From Bryobacterales bacterium (GTDB lineage Bacteria; Acidobacteriota; Terriglobia; Bryobacterales; Bryobacteraceae): a stretch of 64,000 nucleotides of DNA. The stretch covers positions 62,001 to 126,000 of the forward strand of contig JADJWL010000026.1 of the NCBI GenBank assembly GCA_016716385.1, in the 5' to 3' direction. The translations under genes and the position numbers were made by a program. Under the pieces are notes generated by a model. The model made no database searches. It saw nothing but the letters and a program-made list of their open reading frames with translations, and had not been told where the DNA came from. Below are positions 56,461 through 64,000 of this stretch, piece after piece (the first letter of the stretch is position 1; each line of letters begins with the position of its first letter).

Positions 56461-58401
56461 ATGTTGATCAGTCAGCAGATGCACCGCACCAGACGCTTGG
56501 CCATCGTGGTGGCCGGGGTGTTGTGCGCGCTAGGTCTGCCTTACGAGGCAGGCGCGCAAGGCGGATTCAACGGTCCCGGCCGCTATGAGATCACCAATCT
56601 GAAATCGGGAAAGGTGATTGACCTCGACCGGAATGACCAGACAACCGTCATCCAGTTCTCGTCGCGCGGAACCGATAACCAGATATGGGAAATCCACCCT
56701 ACAACCGGCGGCTTCTATTCTGTGCGGAACACGATGAATGGATACGCCCTCGAAGCGGTCGGAAACCGCAACAGCACGCCCGTGCGGGCGACGCGCTTTG
56801 ACGGACGCTCCGGGCAGCAGTGGCGAATCGGCGCCGGAAAGGACGGTAGCGCGCTCATTGTTTCACAGTCCGGCAAGGTGTTGGACATTCCGGACGGCAC
56901 TTCCCGCGACGGAGCCGTAGTTCAGATTTATGACAACAACGGCGACTCGAACCAGAGGTTCAAGTTCCGGCAGGTGAGCGGCTCCCAGGTCAGCGGGCAG
57001 AGTGGCAGCGGGCATGCCGTCCTGGGCCGCAATGAACCCAGCCCCACTTACGTTGTTCCCACCGCGGGCACCAGCCGCACGGCGCTGAAGCCGGGCTGGA
57101 ATATGTTCTCGGCAGAGCAGGACGTCGAGTTGGGCAAACAGGCGGCCGCCGAAGTCGCACAGCAAGTCCCCATGCTGAACGACTCGCGGGTGGACAACTA
57201 CATCAATAAGCTAGGCCAGCGGCTCGCGGCCAATGCGCCCGGCGCCAAGTTCCCCTATCACTTTCAGACTGTGAACGACCGCGGGATCAACGCGTTCGCG
57301 CTTCCCGGCGGAAACATCTATATCAACCGCGGCGTGATTGAGGCCGCCGACAATGAATCGCAACTGGCCGGCGTCATGGCGCATGAAATTTCGCATGTAG
57401 CGCTACGCCACGGCACCAACCAGGCAAGCAAGGCATCCGCCGCGCAGATGCCGCTTGCCATCCTCGGCGGGATACTTGGCAGCGGCTCCACCGCCGCTGC
57501 GTTGGCGCAACTCGGCGCAGGATTCACGGTGAACTCGATCCTGCTCAAGTATTCGCGCGATGCCGAGAGCCAGGCGGACCTCATGGGTACGCAGATCCTC
57601 TATGACTCGGGTCTCAACCCGCGGGGCATGGGCGATTTCTTCGGGAAGCTCCAGGGCTCAAATGGGGTCGCATTCTTCAACTCTCACCCCAATCCGGATC
57701 GCCGCGTCGAAAGTTCGAACGAGGAAGCTGCGAGACTTGGGCCGCAACACGCGCAGACCAGTTCCCAGGAATTTGATCAGATCAAACGCTACGTCCAGGG
57801 ACTGCCCGCGCCGCGGCCCAACCAGCTCCAGTCCCAGCAACAACAGACTGCTCCCGGGCAGCCGGACGGAGCCTCGCAGCGATTCGTGTCCTTCGAGAAC
57901 TCCGTTCTACGCATTGACCACCCCGACAATTGGCAGGCTTACGGACAGGCCGACGCCATGACAATCGCACCCCGCGGCGGCATGGTGAGTGACGGCAGCG
58001 GGAATCAAGCCATGGCCTACGGAGTTCTCGTGAATGTCTACGAGCCGTACGCGTCCCGCGGCAGCCAGCAGTTGCAAGGGCCCGCGTTTGGGCAGAACAC
58101 CGGGATGACCGTGGAACAGGCCACTGACCAGTTGGTCCAGGACCTCCGCCAGTCCAACCGGAACCTCCGCGTCGTGCGCCGCCATGAGCGTATCGGCATC
58201 AGCGGCCAGAACGGGCTTTCGACGTACTTGTCGAACGACTCGCCTATCCAGGGCAGGGGCCGCGAGACCAACTGGCTGGTCACTCTGGCGCGTCCGGATG
58301 GGCTGCTGTTTTTCGTGTTCACCGCCCCGGAGCGCGAGTTCCAGGGTTACGAACACACGTTCCAACAAATCTTGTACTCGGTTCGCCTGAAGCAACAGTG
58401 A
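56461..58401 (+). CDS. M48 metalloprotease with N-terminal ricin-type lectin domain
   Basis: A 646-residue exported protease. Signal to about residue 32; residues 38-172 form a ricin B-like beta-trefoil (YEITNLKSGKVIDLDRND..QWEIHPT, YALEAVG, QQWRIGAG, KVLDIPDGTSRDGAVVQIYDNNG.NQRFKF). Residues 215-440 are an M48 peptidase with zinc motif HEISH (308-312) and the downstream Glu in SRDAESQADLMG. Then a Gln/Pro-rich linker (about 450-475) and a C-terminal beta domain. It resembles BepA/YcaL outer membrane quality-control proteases with an added lectin. Confidence 0.93.
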   Translation: MLISQQMHRTRRLAIVVAGVLCALGLPYEAGAQGGFNGPGRYEITNLKSGKVIDLDRNDQTTVIQFSSRGTDNQIWEIHPTTGGFYSVRNTMNGYALEAVGNRNSTPVRATRFDGRSGQQWRIGAGKDGSALIVSQSGKVLDIPDGTSRDGAVVQIYDNNGDSNQRFKFRQVSGSQVSGQSGSGHAVLGRNEPSPTYVVPTAGTSRTALKPGWNMFSAEQDVELGKQAAAEVAQQVPMLNDSRVDNYINKLGQRLAANAPGAKFPYHFQTVNDRGINAFALPGGNIYINRGVIEAADNESQLAGVMAHEISHVALRHGTNQASKASAAQMPLAILGGILGSGSTAAALAQLGAGFTVNSILLKYSRDAESQADLMGTQILYDSGLNPRGMGDFFGKLQGSNGVAFFNSHPNPDRRVESSNEEAARLGPQHAQTSSQEFDQIKRYVQGLPAPRPNQLQSQQQQTAPGQPDGASQRFVSFENSVLRIDHPDNWQAYGQADAMTIAPRGGMVSDGSGNQAMAYGVLVNVYEPYASRGSQQLQGPAFGQNTGMTVEQATDQLVQDLRQSNRNLRVVRRHERIGISGQNGLSTYLSNDSPIQGRGRETNWLVTLARPDGLLFFVFTAPEREFQGYEHTFQQILYSVRLKQQ

Positions 58402-58435
58402 CAGGCGTCAGAACTCTTGAAAGGAGAGTAAGACA

Positions 58436-58588
58436 ATGCTGTGGACAATTGCCGTAGTTCTTTTCGTACTGTGGGCCCTGGGAATGGTGTCGTCCTACAC
58501 GATGGGCGGCATGGTGCATCTTCTGCTGGTCCTGGCGGTGGTGGTGATCGCCATCAACGTGATTCAGGGACGCCGGTCAATTCTGTGA
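58436..58588 (+). CDS. lmo0937-family small membrane protein
   Basis: A 50-residue protein not captured as a long frame: MLWTIAVVLFVLWALGMV, SSYTMGGMVHLLLVLAVVVIAINVIQGRRSIL. Two hydrophobic helices and the GGMVHLLLV motif are the lmo0937 family hallmark. AAAGGAGAG is an excellent ribosome-binding site. Often found among stress-inducible membrane genes. Confidence 0.9.
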   Translation: MLWTIAVVLFVLWALGMVSSYTMGGMVHLLLVLAVVVIAINVIQGRRSIL

Positions 58589-58616
58589 CGCCAGGCGGTG
58601 CTGAGGGGAGGCAGAC

Positions 58617-59303
58617 ATGAAGACGAAGAGATTCCTGGGCGCAAGCCTGATTGTGGTGGCCGCAGTGTTCCAGGCGGGGTGCACTCGGGATGCCGGAACT
58701 AGCCCTGACGCGGCGGCAGTGGAGAAGACCGGCGTCAATAGGGAGAGGCCCGCTGCTCCACGCGCCGCAAGGCCTCCTTCGGTTTCCGTGACCCTCCCGG
58801 AGGGCACGCCGCTCGTGGTGCGGACAACGACTGCTTTGTCCACCAGTACCCAGGTGGCGGGACAACCGTTTACCGCGCACCTGGAGCAACCCCTCGTCCT
58901 TGGCAGCCGGGAGATTGCCGCGCGGGGAGCGGAGGTGGAAGGCCGGATCGTCGAGAGCGATAAGGGTGGACGTGTGAAGGGTGTTGCCACGATCGCCGTC
59001 CAGATGACCCGGCTGTACACCAGTGGCGGCCATGTCGTCGACATCTCGACCGACGCCATCACCCGCGACGCAAACGCGACAAAGGGAAAGGACGCAGCCA
59101 AGATCGGAATTGGCAGCGGTGTCGGCGCCGCGATCGGAGGGATTGTTGGAGGCGGCAAGGGCGCCGCGATCGGCGCGGCAGCGGGCGCCGGGGCCGGGAC
59201 CGGCACAGTCCTCGGGACGCACGGCGACGCCGCCGTGATCCCCAGCGAGTCCGTCCTCCATTTCACGCTGAGAGCTCCGCTCACGGTGGCCCAGTCGCGT
59301 TAG
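58617..59303 (+). CDS. Lipoprotein with glycine-zipper segment
   Basis: A 228-residue lipoprotein. Signal MKTKRFLGASLIVVAAVFQAGC with lipobox QAGC (Cys22). Residues about 55-155 form a beta-rich domain (LPEGTPLVVRTTTALSTS, FTAHLEQPLVLGSREIAARGAEVEGRIV, VAVQMTRLYTSGGHVVDIS). Then a Gly/Ala zipper (IGSGVGAAIGGIVGGGKGAAIGAAAGAGAGT) suggests membrane insertion or oligomerisation, as in OsmB/SlyB-like proteins. Precedes the NfeD gene. Confidence 0.85.
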   Translation: MKTKRFLGASLIVVAAVFQAGCTRDAGTSPDAAAVEKTGVNRERPAAPRAARPPSVSVTLPEGTPLVVRTTTALSTSTQVAGQPFTAHLEQPLVLGSREIAARGAEVEGRIVESDKGGRVKGVATIAVQMTRLYTSGGHVVDISTDAITRDANATKGKDAAKIGIGSGVGAAIGGIVGGGKGAAIGAAAGAGAGTGTVLGTHGDAAVIPSESVLHFTLRAPLTVAQSR

Positions 59304-59339
59304 ACGCCGCTGGCCGCGGACCTGTGGAAGCAGGTCACG

Positions 59340-60764
59340 ATGATCCCCAAGGACCCCATGTCGATTCGACAGCGCATCGCCGGCGGACGAAGCCGGCAGT
59401 GGCTTCCCGCTCTGGTTGTGTTGCTGCTCGCGGGCCTTGCCGCCTCAATTATGAACAGCGCCGCCACGCAGTCAGCCGGTCCGATCGTCTACGTGGTCCC
59501 GATCGAGGGCATGATCGATCTCGGTCTGTCGCCGTTCCTCGCGCGTACGATTGGCGAGGCGAAAGACGCCGGCGCCGCGGCAGTGCTCCTTGACATCAAC
59601 ACCTTTGGGGGACGGGTGGATGCGGCGGTCGCCATGCGCGACACGCTGATCAACTCCCCGGTCAGGACGATCGCCTTCGTCAATCAGCGGGCCATCTCAG
59701 CCGGAGCGCTAATCGCGATGGCCTGCGAAACGCTGATCATGGCGCCAGGCGGCACCATCGGCGCCGCCGCACCGGTGGTCGGCGGGACCGGCGAATCGAA
59801 GCCGGCGGACGAGAAATCGGTCTCCTACGTCCGGAAAGAGTTCCGCGCCACGGCCGAGGTCCGGAAGCGCCCGCCGGAATTTGCCGAAGCCATGGTGGAC
59901 GCCGACGTGGAGATTGCCGAAGTGATCGCCACGGGCAAGTTGCTCACGCTGACGACCTCCGAAGCGATCGAACACAAGGTCGCGGACCTGACGGCCTCCA
60001 CTGTCGAAGCCGCGCTGGAAGCCGCCGGACTGGAGCGCGCCCAAGTGCGCGAAGCCAGTCAGACGTGGGCCGAAACCTTCGTCCGGTTTCTCACCAACCC
60101 AATCGTCAGTTCGCTCCTGATGAGTGTGGGACTCCTTGGCTTGCTCGTCGAGATCCGCACCCCGGGCTTCGCTGTTCCAGGCACGATCGGACTGCTCTCG
60201 CTCGGGCTCTTCTTCTGGGGTCACTGGATCGTCCGGCTGGCGGGATGGGAGGAGTTGCTCCTGGTCTCGATCGGAGTTCTGCTCATCGCACTCGAGGTGT
60301 TCGTGATTCCAGGGATGACAGTGGCTGGGGTTGCCGGCGTGCTCGCACTTGTCGCGGGATTTGGCATGACCTTAGCCGGCGCCGGCGCCACCGTCGCCGT
60401 GATCGTTAACGCTCTCGGACGGGTTGCGCTTTCTCTGTTGCTGGCGATGGCGGGGACGTTTGTCTTGCTTCGGTTTCTGCCTCGCCTGCCGTTCGGCCGG
60501 CGTCTGATCCTGGCGTCGGGCATGCAAGCGGCACTCGGCTTCGTCTCGGGCCCGGAGAGCGACCTACGGTGGTTGGGGCGAAGTGGCACGGCCCTCTCGC
60601 CGCTCCGGCCGGCGGGCATTGCCGAGATTGGCGGCACTCGGATCGACGTCGTATCGGACGGCGGCTTCATCGAACGTGGCGCCGCCATCGAAGTGACCCG
60701 TGTGGACGGCAACCGGATCGTCGTCCGCCAAGTTCCGCCGCACCAGGAGGAGACACATGAATAA
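59340..60764 (+). CDS. NfeD-family membrane serine protease (long form, ClpP-like domain)
   Basis: A 474-residue membrane protein. N-terminal signal/helix; residues about 45-240 a ClpP/SppA-like serine protease domain (VYVVPIEGMIDLGLSPFLARTI, LLDINTFGGRVDAAVAMRD, NQRAISAGALIAMACETLIMAPGGTIGAA with candidate Ser). Then four or five membrane helices, and a C-terminal OB-fold NfeD soluble domain (GRSGTALSPLRPAGIAEIGGTRIDVVSDGGFIERG). It overlaps the flotillin gene by 8 bp, the classical NfeD1b-SPFH pairing that acts in membrane microdomains. Confidence 0.93.
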   Translation: MIPKDPMSIRQRIAGGRSRQWLPALVVLLLAGLAASIMNSAATQSAGPIVYVVPIEGMIDLGLSPFLARTIGEAKDAGAAAVLLDINTFGGRVDAAVAMRDTLINSPVRTIAFVNQRAISAGALIAMACETLIMAPGGTIGAAAPVVGGTGESKPADEKSVSYVRKEFRATAEVRKRPPEFAEAMVDADVEIAEVIATGKLLTLTTSEAIEHKVADLTASTVEAALEAAGLERAQVREASQTWAETFVRFLTNPIVSSLLMSVGLLGLLVEIRTPGFAVPGTIGLLSLGLFFWGHWIVRLAGWEELLLVSIGVLLIALEVFVIPGMTVAGVAGVLALVAGFGMTLAGAGATVAVIVNALGRVALSLLLAMAGTFVLLRFLPRLPFGRRLILASGMQAALGFVSGPESDLRWLGRSGTALSPLRPAGIAEIGGTRIDVVSDGGFIERGAAIEVTRVDGNRIVVRQVPPHQEETHE

Positions 60765-61734
60765 TCTCGATTTCAGCGCGATCGGCGCCCTTGGCTTGCT
60801 GATCCCGGTCGTCGTCCTATTGATCGTCCTGCTCTACATCGTTCCGATTCCACTCTGGATCGCGGCGTGGTCATCCGGCGCCTCGGTGCGAATGATGACT
60901 CTTGTCGGCATGCGGCTCCGGCGCGTGCCTCCGGCAACGGTTGTCAACGCCCGGATCAGCGCGGTGAAGGCGGGGTTGCAGATTTCCATCGACGACCTCG
61001 AAGCACACTATCTGGCGGGCGGAAATGTGGTCCGCGTTGTCAACGCGCTTATCTCGGCGGACAAGGCGAATATCGAGATGCCCTTCAAACGCGCGGCCGC
61101 GATCGACCTGGCGGGGCGCGATGTGCTGGAGGCCGTCAAGATGTCAGTGATCCCGAAGGTGATCGTCACCCCACGAATTGCCGCCGTCGCGAAGGATGGA
61201 ATCCAGTTGATCGCCGTCTCGCGCGTGACCGTCAGGACCAATATCGACCGCCTGGTGGGCGGCGCCGGCGAGGAGACGATCATTGCCCGCGTCGGCGAAG
61301 GGATGGTGAGCACGATCGGATCGGCCGCAACCCACAAGGACGTTCTCGAGAATCCGGATCACATCTCGAAGAACATCCTCAGCCGCGGTCTGGATGCCGG
61401 CACCGCCTACGAGATTCTCTCGATCGATATCGCGGATGTCGATGTCGGCGAGAATATCGGTGCCAAGCTCCAAATCGATCAGGCGAATGCGGACAAGCAG
61501 ATCGCGCAGGCGAAGGCTGAGGAGCGGCGTGCAATGGCTGTCGCGCTCGAACAGGAGATGCGCGCGCGCGTGGTCGAGGCGGAGGCGGAAGTCCCGCGGG
61601 CCATGGCGGAAGCGTTCCGGCAGGGCAATCTCGGGATCATGGACTACTACCGCATGAAGAACATCCAGGCGGACTCGTCGATGCGCGAGTCGATCGCTGA
61701 GGGCGGAAATGAACCCGGTTCGTCAAACCGGTAG
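60757..61734 (+). CDS. floA: Flotillin-like protein FloA (YqfA family)
   Basis: A 325-residue SPFH protein. N-terminal membrane segment (LGLLIPVVVLLIVLLYIVPIPLWIAAW); VGMRLRRVPPATVVNARISAVKAGL; HYLAGGNVVRVVNALISADKANI; GRDVLEAVKMSVIPKVI; RTNIDRLVGGAGEETIIARVGEGMVSTIGSA; LDAGTAYEILSIDIADVDVGENIGAKLQIDQANADKQIAQAKAEERRAMAVALEQEM, then the helical end. These match FloA closely over full length. ATG 60757 lies 8 bp inside the NfeD gene. Confidence 0.96.
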   Translation: MNNLDFSAIGALGLLIPVVVLLIVLLYIVPIPLWIAAWSSGASVRMMTLVGMRLRRVPPATVVNARISAVKAGLQISIDDLEAHYLAGGNVVRVVNALISADKANIEMPFKRAAAIDLAGRDVLEAVKMSVIPKVIVTPRIAAVAKDGIQLIAVSRVTVRTNIDRLVGGAGEETIIARVGEGMVSTIGSAATHKDVLENPDHISKNILSRGLDAGTAYEILSIDIADVDVGENIGAKLQIDQANADKQIAQAKAEERRAMAVALEQEMRARVVEAEAEVPRAMAEAFRQGNLGIMDYYRMKNIQADSSMRESIAEGGNEPGSSNR

Positions 61735-61742
61735 GCCGGACG

Positions 61743-62096
61743 ATGTCTGCTGAACAAGTCCTCCTGTTTTTCGCGTTGCTGGTGCTGCCACTGGCGCAGT
61801 ACCTGTTGCGGGTGCTGCGGCAGCGGCAAGGAACCGATGAAGGGCATGGGGAGGAGCCGCCTCCGCAGGAGCAGCAAGCGCCCAAGGCAACAGTCCTCCA
61901 CCGTGCGGTGCTCGACGCCCTGACGTCGCCCGGTCCCAATCCCGCGTCAGCGGCAAGAAAACCAGTAACGGCGCCGGCTCACCGAAGCATCCGGTCTGGC
62001 GCCGCGGGGGCCCTGCGGGATCCGTTCGACCTGCGCCGCGCGATTGTGTTGATGACGGTCCTTGCGCCATGCCGGGGGATCGATCCGCATAACTGA
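61743..62096 (+). CDS. Small protein with N-terminal membrane helix, unknown
   Basis: A 117-residue frame starting 8 bp after floA. One N-terminal helix (EQVLLFFALLVLPLAQYLLRVL), then a Pro/Gln/Arg-rich disordered region. The C-terminal part (DPFDLRRAIVLMTVLAPCRGIDPH) contains DLRRAIVLMTVLAPCRA-like sequence seen in other acidobacterial small proteins. Likely real because of position and reading-frame integrity, but unnamed. Confidence 0.6.
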   Translation: MSAEQVLLFFALLVLPLAQYLLRVLRQRQGTDEGHGEEPPPQEQQAPKATVLHRAVLDALTSPGPNPASAARKPVTAPAHRSIRSGAAGALRDPFDLRRAIVLMTVLAPCRGIDPHN

Positions 62097-62145
62097 ATCG
62101 GATTGTAGGCTCCTTGCGTAAGTAGTAGAGAAGTGGAACAACCTA

Positions 62146-62463
62146 ATGACGATACAAGTGAATAGCGATAGCAACGTAGACATGGACGGTGCGCTGACAG
62201 CGTCGATCGAAGAAAACGTCAACAGCGCTCTGGCGCGATTCAGCGACCAGATCACACGCGTGGAAGTTCATCTGAGCGACGTGAACGGCGAACGATTTGG
62301 CAACTACGACAAGCGTTGCCTCCTGGAGGCCCGGGTGACGTCGCGAAACCCGGTAGCAGTCACAGAGGAGGCAGCGACTGTCGAGCAGGCAGTGCAGGGT
62401 GCGACCCGGAAGATGAGTCGTCTCCTCAATAGCCAGTTCGGACGTTTGGAGGCGAGGAAGTAA
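62146..62463 (+). CDS. HPF/RaiA-family ribosome-associated protein
   Basis: A 105-residue short-type hibernation-promoting-factor-like protein: IQVNSDSNVDMDGALTASIEENVNSALARFSDQITRVEVHLSDVNGERFGNYDKRCLLEARVTSRNPVAVTEEAATVEQAVQGATRKMSRLLNSQFGR. The beta-alpha-beta-beta-beta-alpha layout and the conserved VEVHLSDVN strand match the family. It lacks the long-form C-terminal dimerisation domain. The stop overlaps the next ATG (TAATG), so it is coupled to the aeRF1-like gene. Confidence 0.85.
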   Translation: MTIQVNSDSNVDMDGALTASIEENVNSALARFSDQITRVEVHLSDVNGERFGNYDKRCLLEARVTSRNPVAVTEEAATVEQAVQGATRKMSRLLNSQFGRLEARK

Positions 62464-63620
62464 TGGGCCAGCCCACATCCTTCATTCAAGATAGTCTCCG
62501 GATGCTTCTCGAAGAGCACGAGCCTCCTTGCCTCTCGCTCTATCTGCCAACACACCGGCGCCATCCCGAGAATCAGCAGGATCCCATCCGTTACAAGAAT
62601 CTGCTCAAGACACTTGAAGAGTCGCTGCTGAGTCACTATCCGGCTGAGAAGACTGACACTCGGCTCGAATCCTTCCAGGCACTGGCCGGCGATACGGACT
62701 TCTGGAATCACACCTGGGATGGTCTGGCCGTGCTCGGTGCGGCCGATTTGTTCCGGGTGGTCAAACTCCAGCGGCCGGTTTCCGAACTGGCTGTCGCCGC
62801 GGACAGTTTTCACGTCAAACCCTTGCTGCGTATCTTGCAATCGGCCGACCGGTATCAGGTCCTGAGTCTGAACCGGCGGGAGATCAAGCTCTTCGAGGGC
62901 AATCGCGACCACCTGGACGAAATGGAGCTGGTGGCCGGGGTTCCGGGTACGATCACCGAAGCACTGGGGGACGAATTGACAGAGCCTCATCAGACCGTTA
63001 CATCGCACGGTGGGAGAAGCCTGGGATCGAGCATGCGCCACGGTCACGGCGCGAAGACGGACGAAGTGGAGATCGACGAGGAACGATTCTTTCGTGCCGT
63101 CGATCGGGCGATTCTGGAACACTACTCCCGGCCATCCGGTTTGCCTCTCATCGTTGCCACACTCGGGCAGTACCATACCCCATTCCGCCAGGTCAGCCGG
63201 AACCCGTTTCTGGTGGACAGCGGGATCGAGGTGGATGCGGGTTCGCTCACGATCGACCAGTTGCGCCAGCGGGCGTGGGCCATTGTCGAGCCGGGATTCC
63301 GATCGCGCGTGCGAAAGCTCTCGGAGAGATTTGAGGAGGCGCGATCCAAGGGCCTGGGCGCAGACGATCTGGAGAAGGTGGCACTCGCCGCCGCCCAGTC
63401 TCGGGTTGAATCGCTACTCGTGGAGGCGGACCGGCGAATCCCCGGCCACCTGGACCAACAAGCCGGTGGGGTGATCTTCAGCCGGATGGACGATCTCCAG
63501 GTCGATGACTTGCTCGACGATCTGGCGGAGTTGGTGTTGAAGAGGGGCGGGCAGGTTGTGGTGGTGCCGGCATCGGACATGCCGACTACCGCGGGAGCCG
63601 CGGCTATTTTCCGTTACTAG
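62463..63620 (+). CDS. Bacterial archaeo-eukaryotic-release-factor-like protein (baeRF)
   Basis: A 385-residue protein. CLSLYLPTHRRHPENQQDPIRYKNLLK, FRVVKLQRPVSELAVAADSFHVKPLLRIL, QVLSLNRREIKLFEGNRD, ERFFRAVDRAILEHYSRPSGLPLIVATLGQYHTPFRQVSRNP and the ending ELVLKRGGQVVVVPASDMPTTAGAAAIFRY match the bacterial aeRF1-like families (baeRF), which have the eRF1 middle and C-terminal folds. Coupling to an HPF protein suggests a role on idle or stressed ribosomes. The specific subfamily was not determined. Confidence 0.85.
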   Translation: MGQPTSFIQDSLRMLLEEHEPPCLSLYLPTHRRHPENQQDPIRYKNLLKTLEESLLSHYPAEKTDTRLESFQALAGDTDFWNHTWDGLAVLGAADLFRVVKLQRPVSELAVAADSFHVKPLLRILQSADRYQVLSLNRREIKLFEGNRDHLDEMELVAGVPGTITEALGDELTEPHQTVTSHGGRSLGSSMRHGHGAKTDEVEIDEERFFRAVDRAILEHYSRPSGLPLIVATLGQYHTPFRQVSRNPFLVDSGIEVDAGSLTIDQLRQRAWAIVEPGFRSRVRKLSERFEEARSKGLGADDLEKVALAAAQSRVESLLVEADRRIPGHLDQQAGGVIFSRMDDLQVDDLLDDLAELVLKRGGQVVVVPASDMPTTAGAAAIFRY

Positions 63621-63684
63621 GGAGTCTGCCGATGTGCCGGCCAGCGACGCGCGAGCGCGGCGATCTGGACCAGGGTCAGACGCG

Positions 63685-64000
63685 ATGAGTGAAACAAACC
63701 AAGGCAGCGTGGTTTCCGTGCGCGGCAGCGTTGTCGACATCCGGTTCGATCGCGATTTGCCTCCGATCTATTCGCTGCTGCGCGCGGGGAAGGACGGGAA
63801 CATCGCCATCGAAGTGCTGGCGCAACTCGATGCGCGTCGCGTGCGCGGCATGGCATTGACGCCCACGCAGGGCCTTGCGCGCGGGATGGCCGTTGAGGAC
63901 ACGGGCGGACCTCTAAAAGCGCCGGTCGGCAAGGGCATTCTTTCACGTATGTTCGACGTGTTCGGCAAGCCGATCGATCGCGAGGGGGAGGTTTCGGACG
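63685..64000 (+). CDS. atpD: F/N-type ATP synthase beta subunit (N-terminal part, cut by window end)
   Basis: The first 105 residues are visible. MSETNQGSVVSVRGSVVDIRFDRDLPPIYSLL then IAIEVLAQLDARRVRGMALTPTQGLARGMAVEDTGGPLKAPVGKGILSRMFDVFGKPIDREGE is the beta-barrel of AtpD. The operon seems to start here, with no atpA/atpG before it, which fits the alternative N-ATPase operon that begins with the beta gene. Further sequence is needed to see whether N-ATPase-specific genes follow. Confidence 0.9.
   Translation, partial: MSETNQGSVVSVRGSVVDIRFDRDLPPIYSLLRAGKDGNIAIEVLAQLDARRVRGMALTPTQGLARGMAVEDTGGPLKAPVGKGILSRMFDVFGKPIDREGEVSD

Noticed and set aside
1..64000. CRISPR array
   Set aside because: No regularly spaced direct repeats of 23-40 bp were seen; the only clear long repeat is the 52-bp parDE junction pair.
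1..64000. Insertion sequences or transposase genes
   Set aside because: No transposase-like frame or paired terminal inverted repeats were found, although several genes are truncated.

Overview
The window is 64 kb of GC-rich chromosome (mostly about 63-67% by eye), densely packed on both strands. Gene content points to an acidobacterium of the Solibacter/Bryobacter type. The pointers are a PEP-CTERM secreted protein, exported FGly sulfatases, a DUF885 peptidase, penicillin acylase and M14/S9 peptidases with signal peptides, a planctomycete/acidobacterium-style c-type haem domain, an 'STGPRSARGKARSS'-type repeat-family protein, and MqnA of the futalosine menaquinone route. This assignment is inference; no rRNA or marker gene is present to confirm it.

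Layout. (1) 1-18.3 kb is ordinary metabolic and secretory chromosome: DUF885 peptidase end, two sulfatases, XRE-cupin regulator, ECF sigma factor, tRNA-Glu(CTC), cupin lipoprotein, PAP2 phosphatase, dihaem cytochrome c, penicillin acylase, methyltransferase, MqnA, glycerol kinase, M14 and S9 peptidases, and an alpha/beta-hydrolase fused to a 5'-nucleotidase C-terminal domain. (2) 18.3-21.5 kb holds an M15-type peptidase, an Rhs remnant, a VapBC pair, a thioredoxin-like ferredoxin and a small zincin. (3) 21.4-28.3 kb is a tightly overlapping minus-strand carotenoid operon (prenyl synthase, desaturase, phytoene/squalene-type synthase, sulfite-oxidase-like enzyme, GT2, acyltransferase, MerR). It is reminiscent of carotenoid glycoside ester (staphyloxanthin-like) pathways. 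(4) 28.3-31.5 kb has a PHP hydrolase, a coiled-coil periplasmic protein, a double-frameshifted esterase and DinB. (5) 31.5-35.7 kb is a five-gene overlapping operon SIS / ROK / PfkB / deoxyhypusine-synthase-like / HAD, which looks like an uncharacterised sugar-phosphate pathway related to heptose activation.

(6) 35.8-47.5 kb is an accessory, decayed zone. It holds a PEP-CTERM protein, a relic vapBC, BrnTA, a 52-bp relic of a parDE junction, an intact ParDE sitting between two truncated genes, an AAA ATPase relic, HicB with a frameshifted HicA, a PIN-like/TrbI chimera and an orphan UPF0175 antitoxin. In its middle, in a lower-GC patch, is the most notable locus: a single-chain TIR-like plus ThsA-type macro-like protein followed 4 bp later by a DUF1810 gene, a candidate NAD-signalling defence system. 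(7) 45.2-64 kb carries malic enzyme, then an envelope/stress island: CTERM protein, CsbD, OmpA with coiled coil, SYLF, a three-PAS sigma-54 activator, YtxH, RICIN-M48 protease, lmo0937-type peptide, glycine-zipper lipoprotein, NfeD-flotillin pair, HPF with a bacterial aeRF1-like protein, and the start of an F/N-type ATP synthase beta gene running off the end.

Start codons were chosen from Shine-Dalgarno matches, ATGA/GTGA overlaps and family N-termini. Family calls were made by reading motifs, with no database search.
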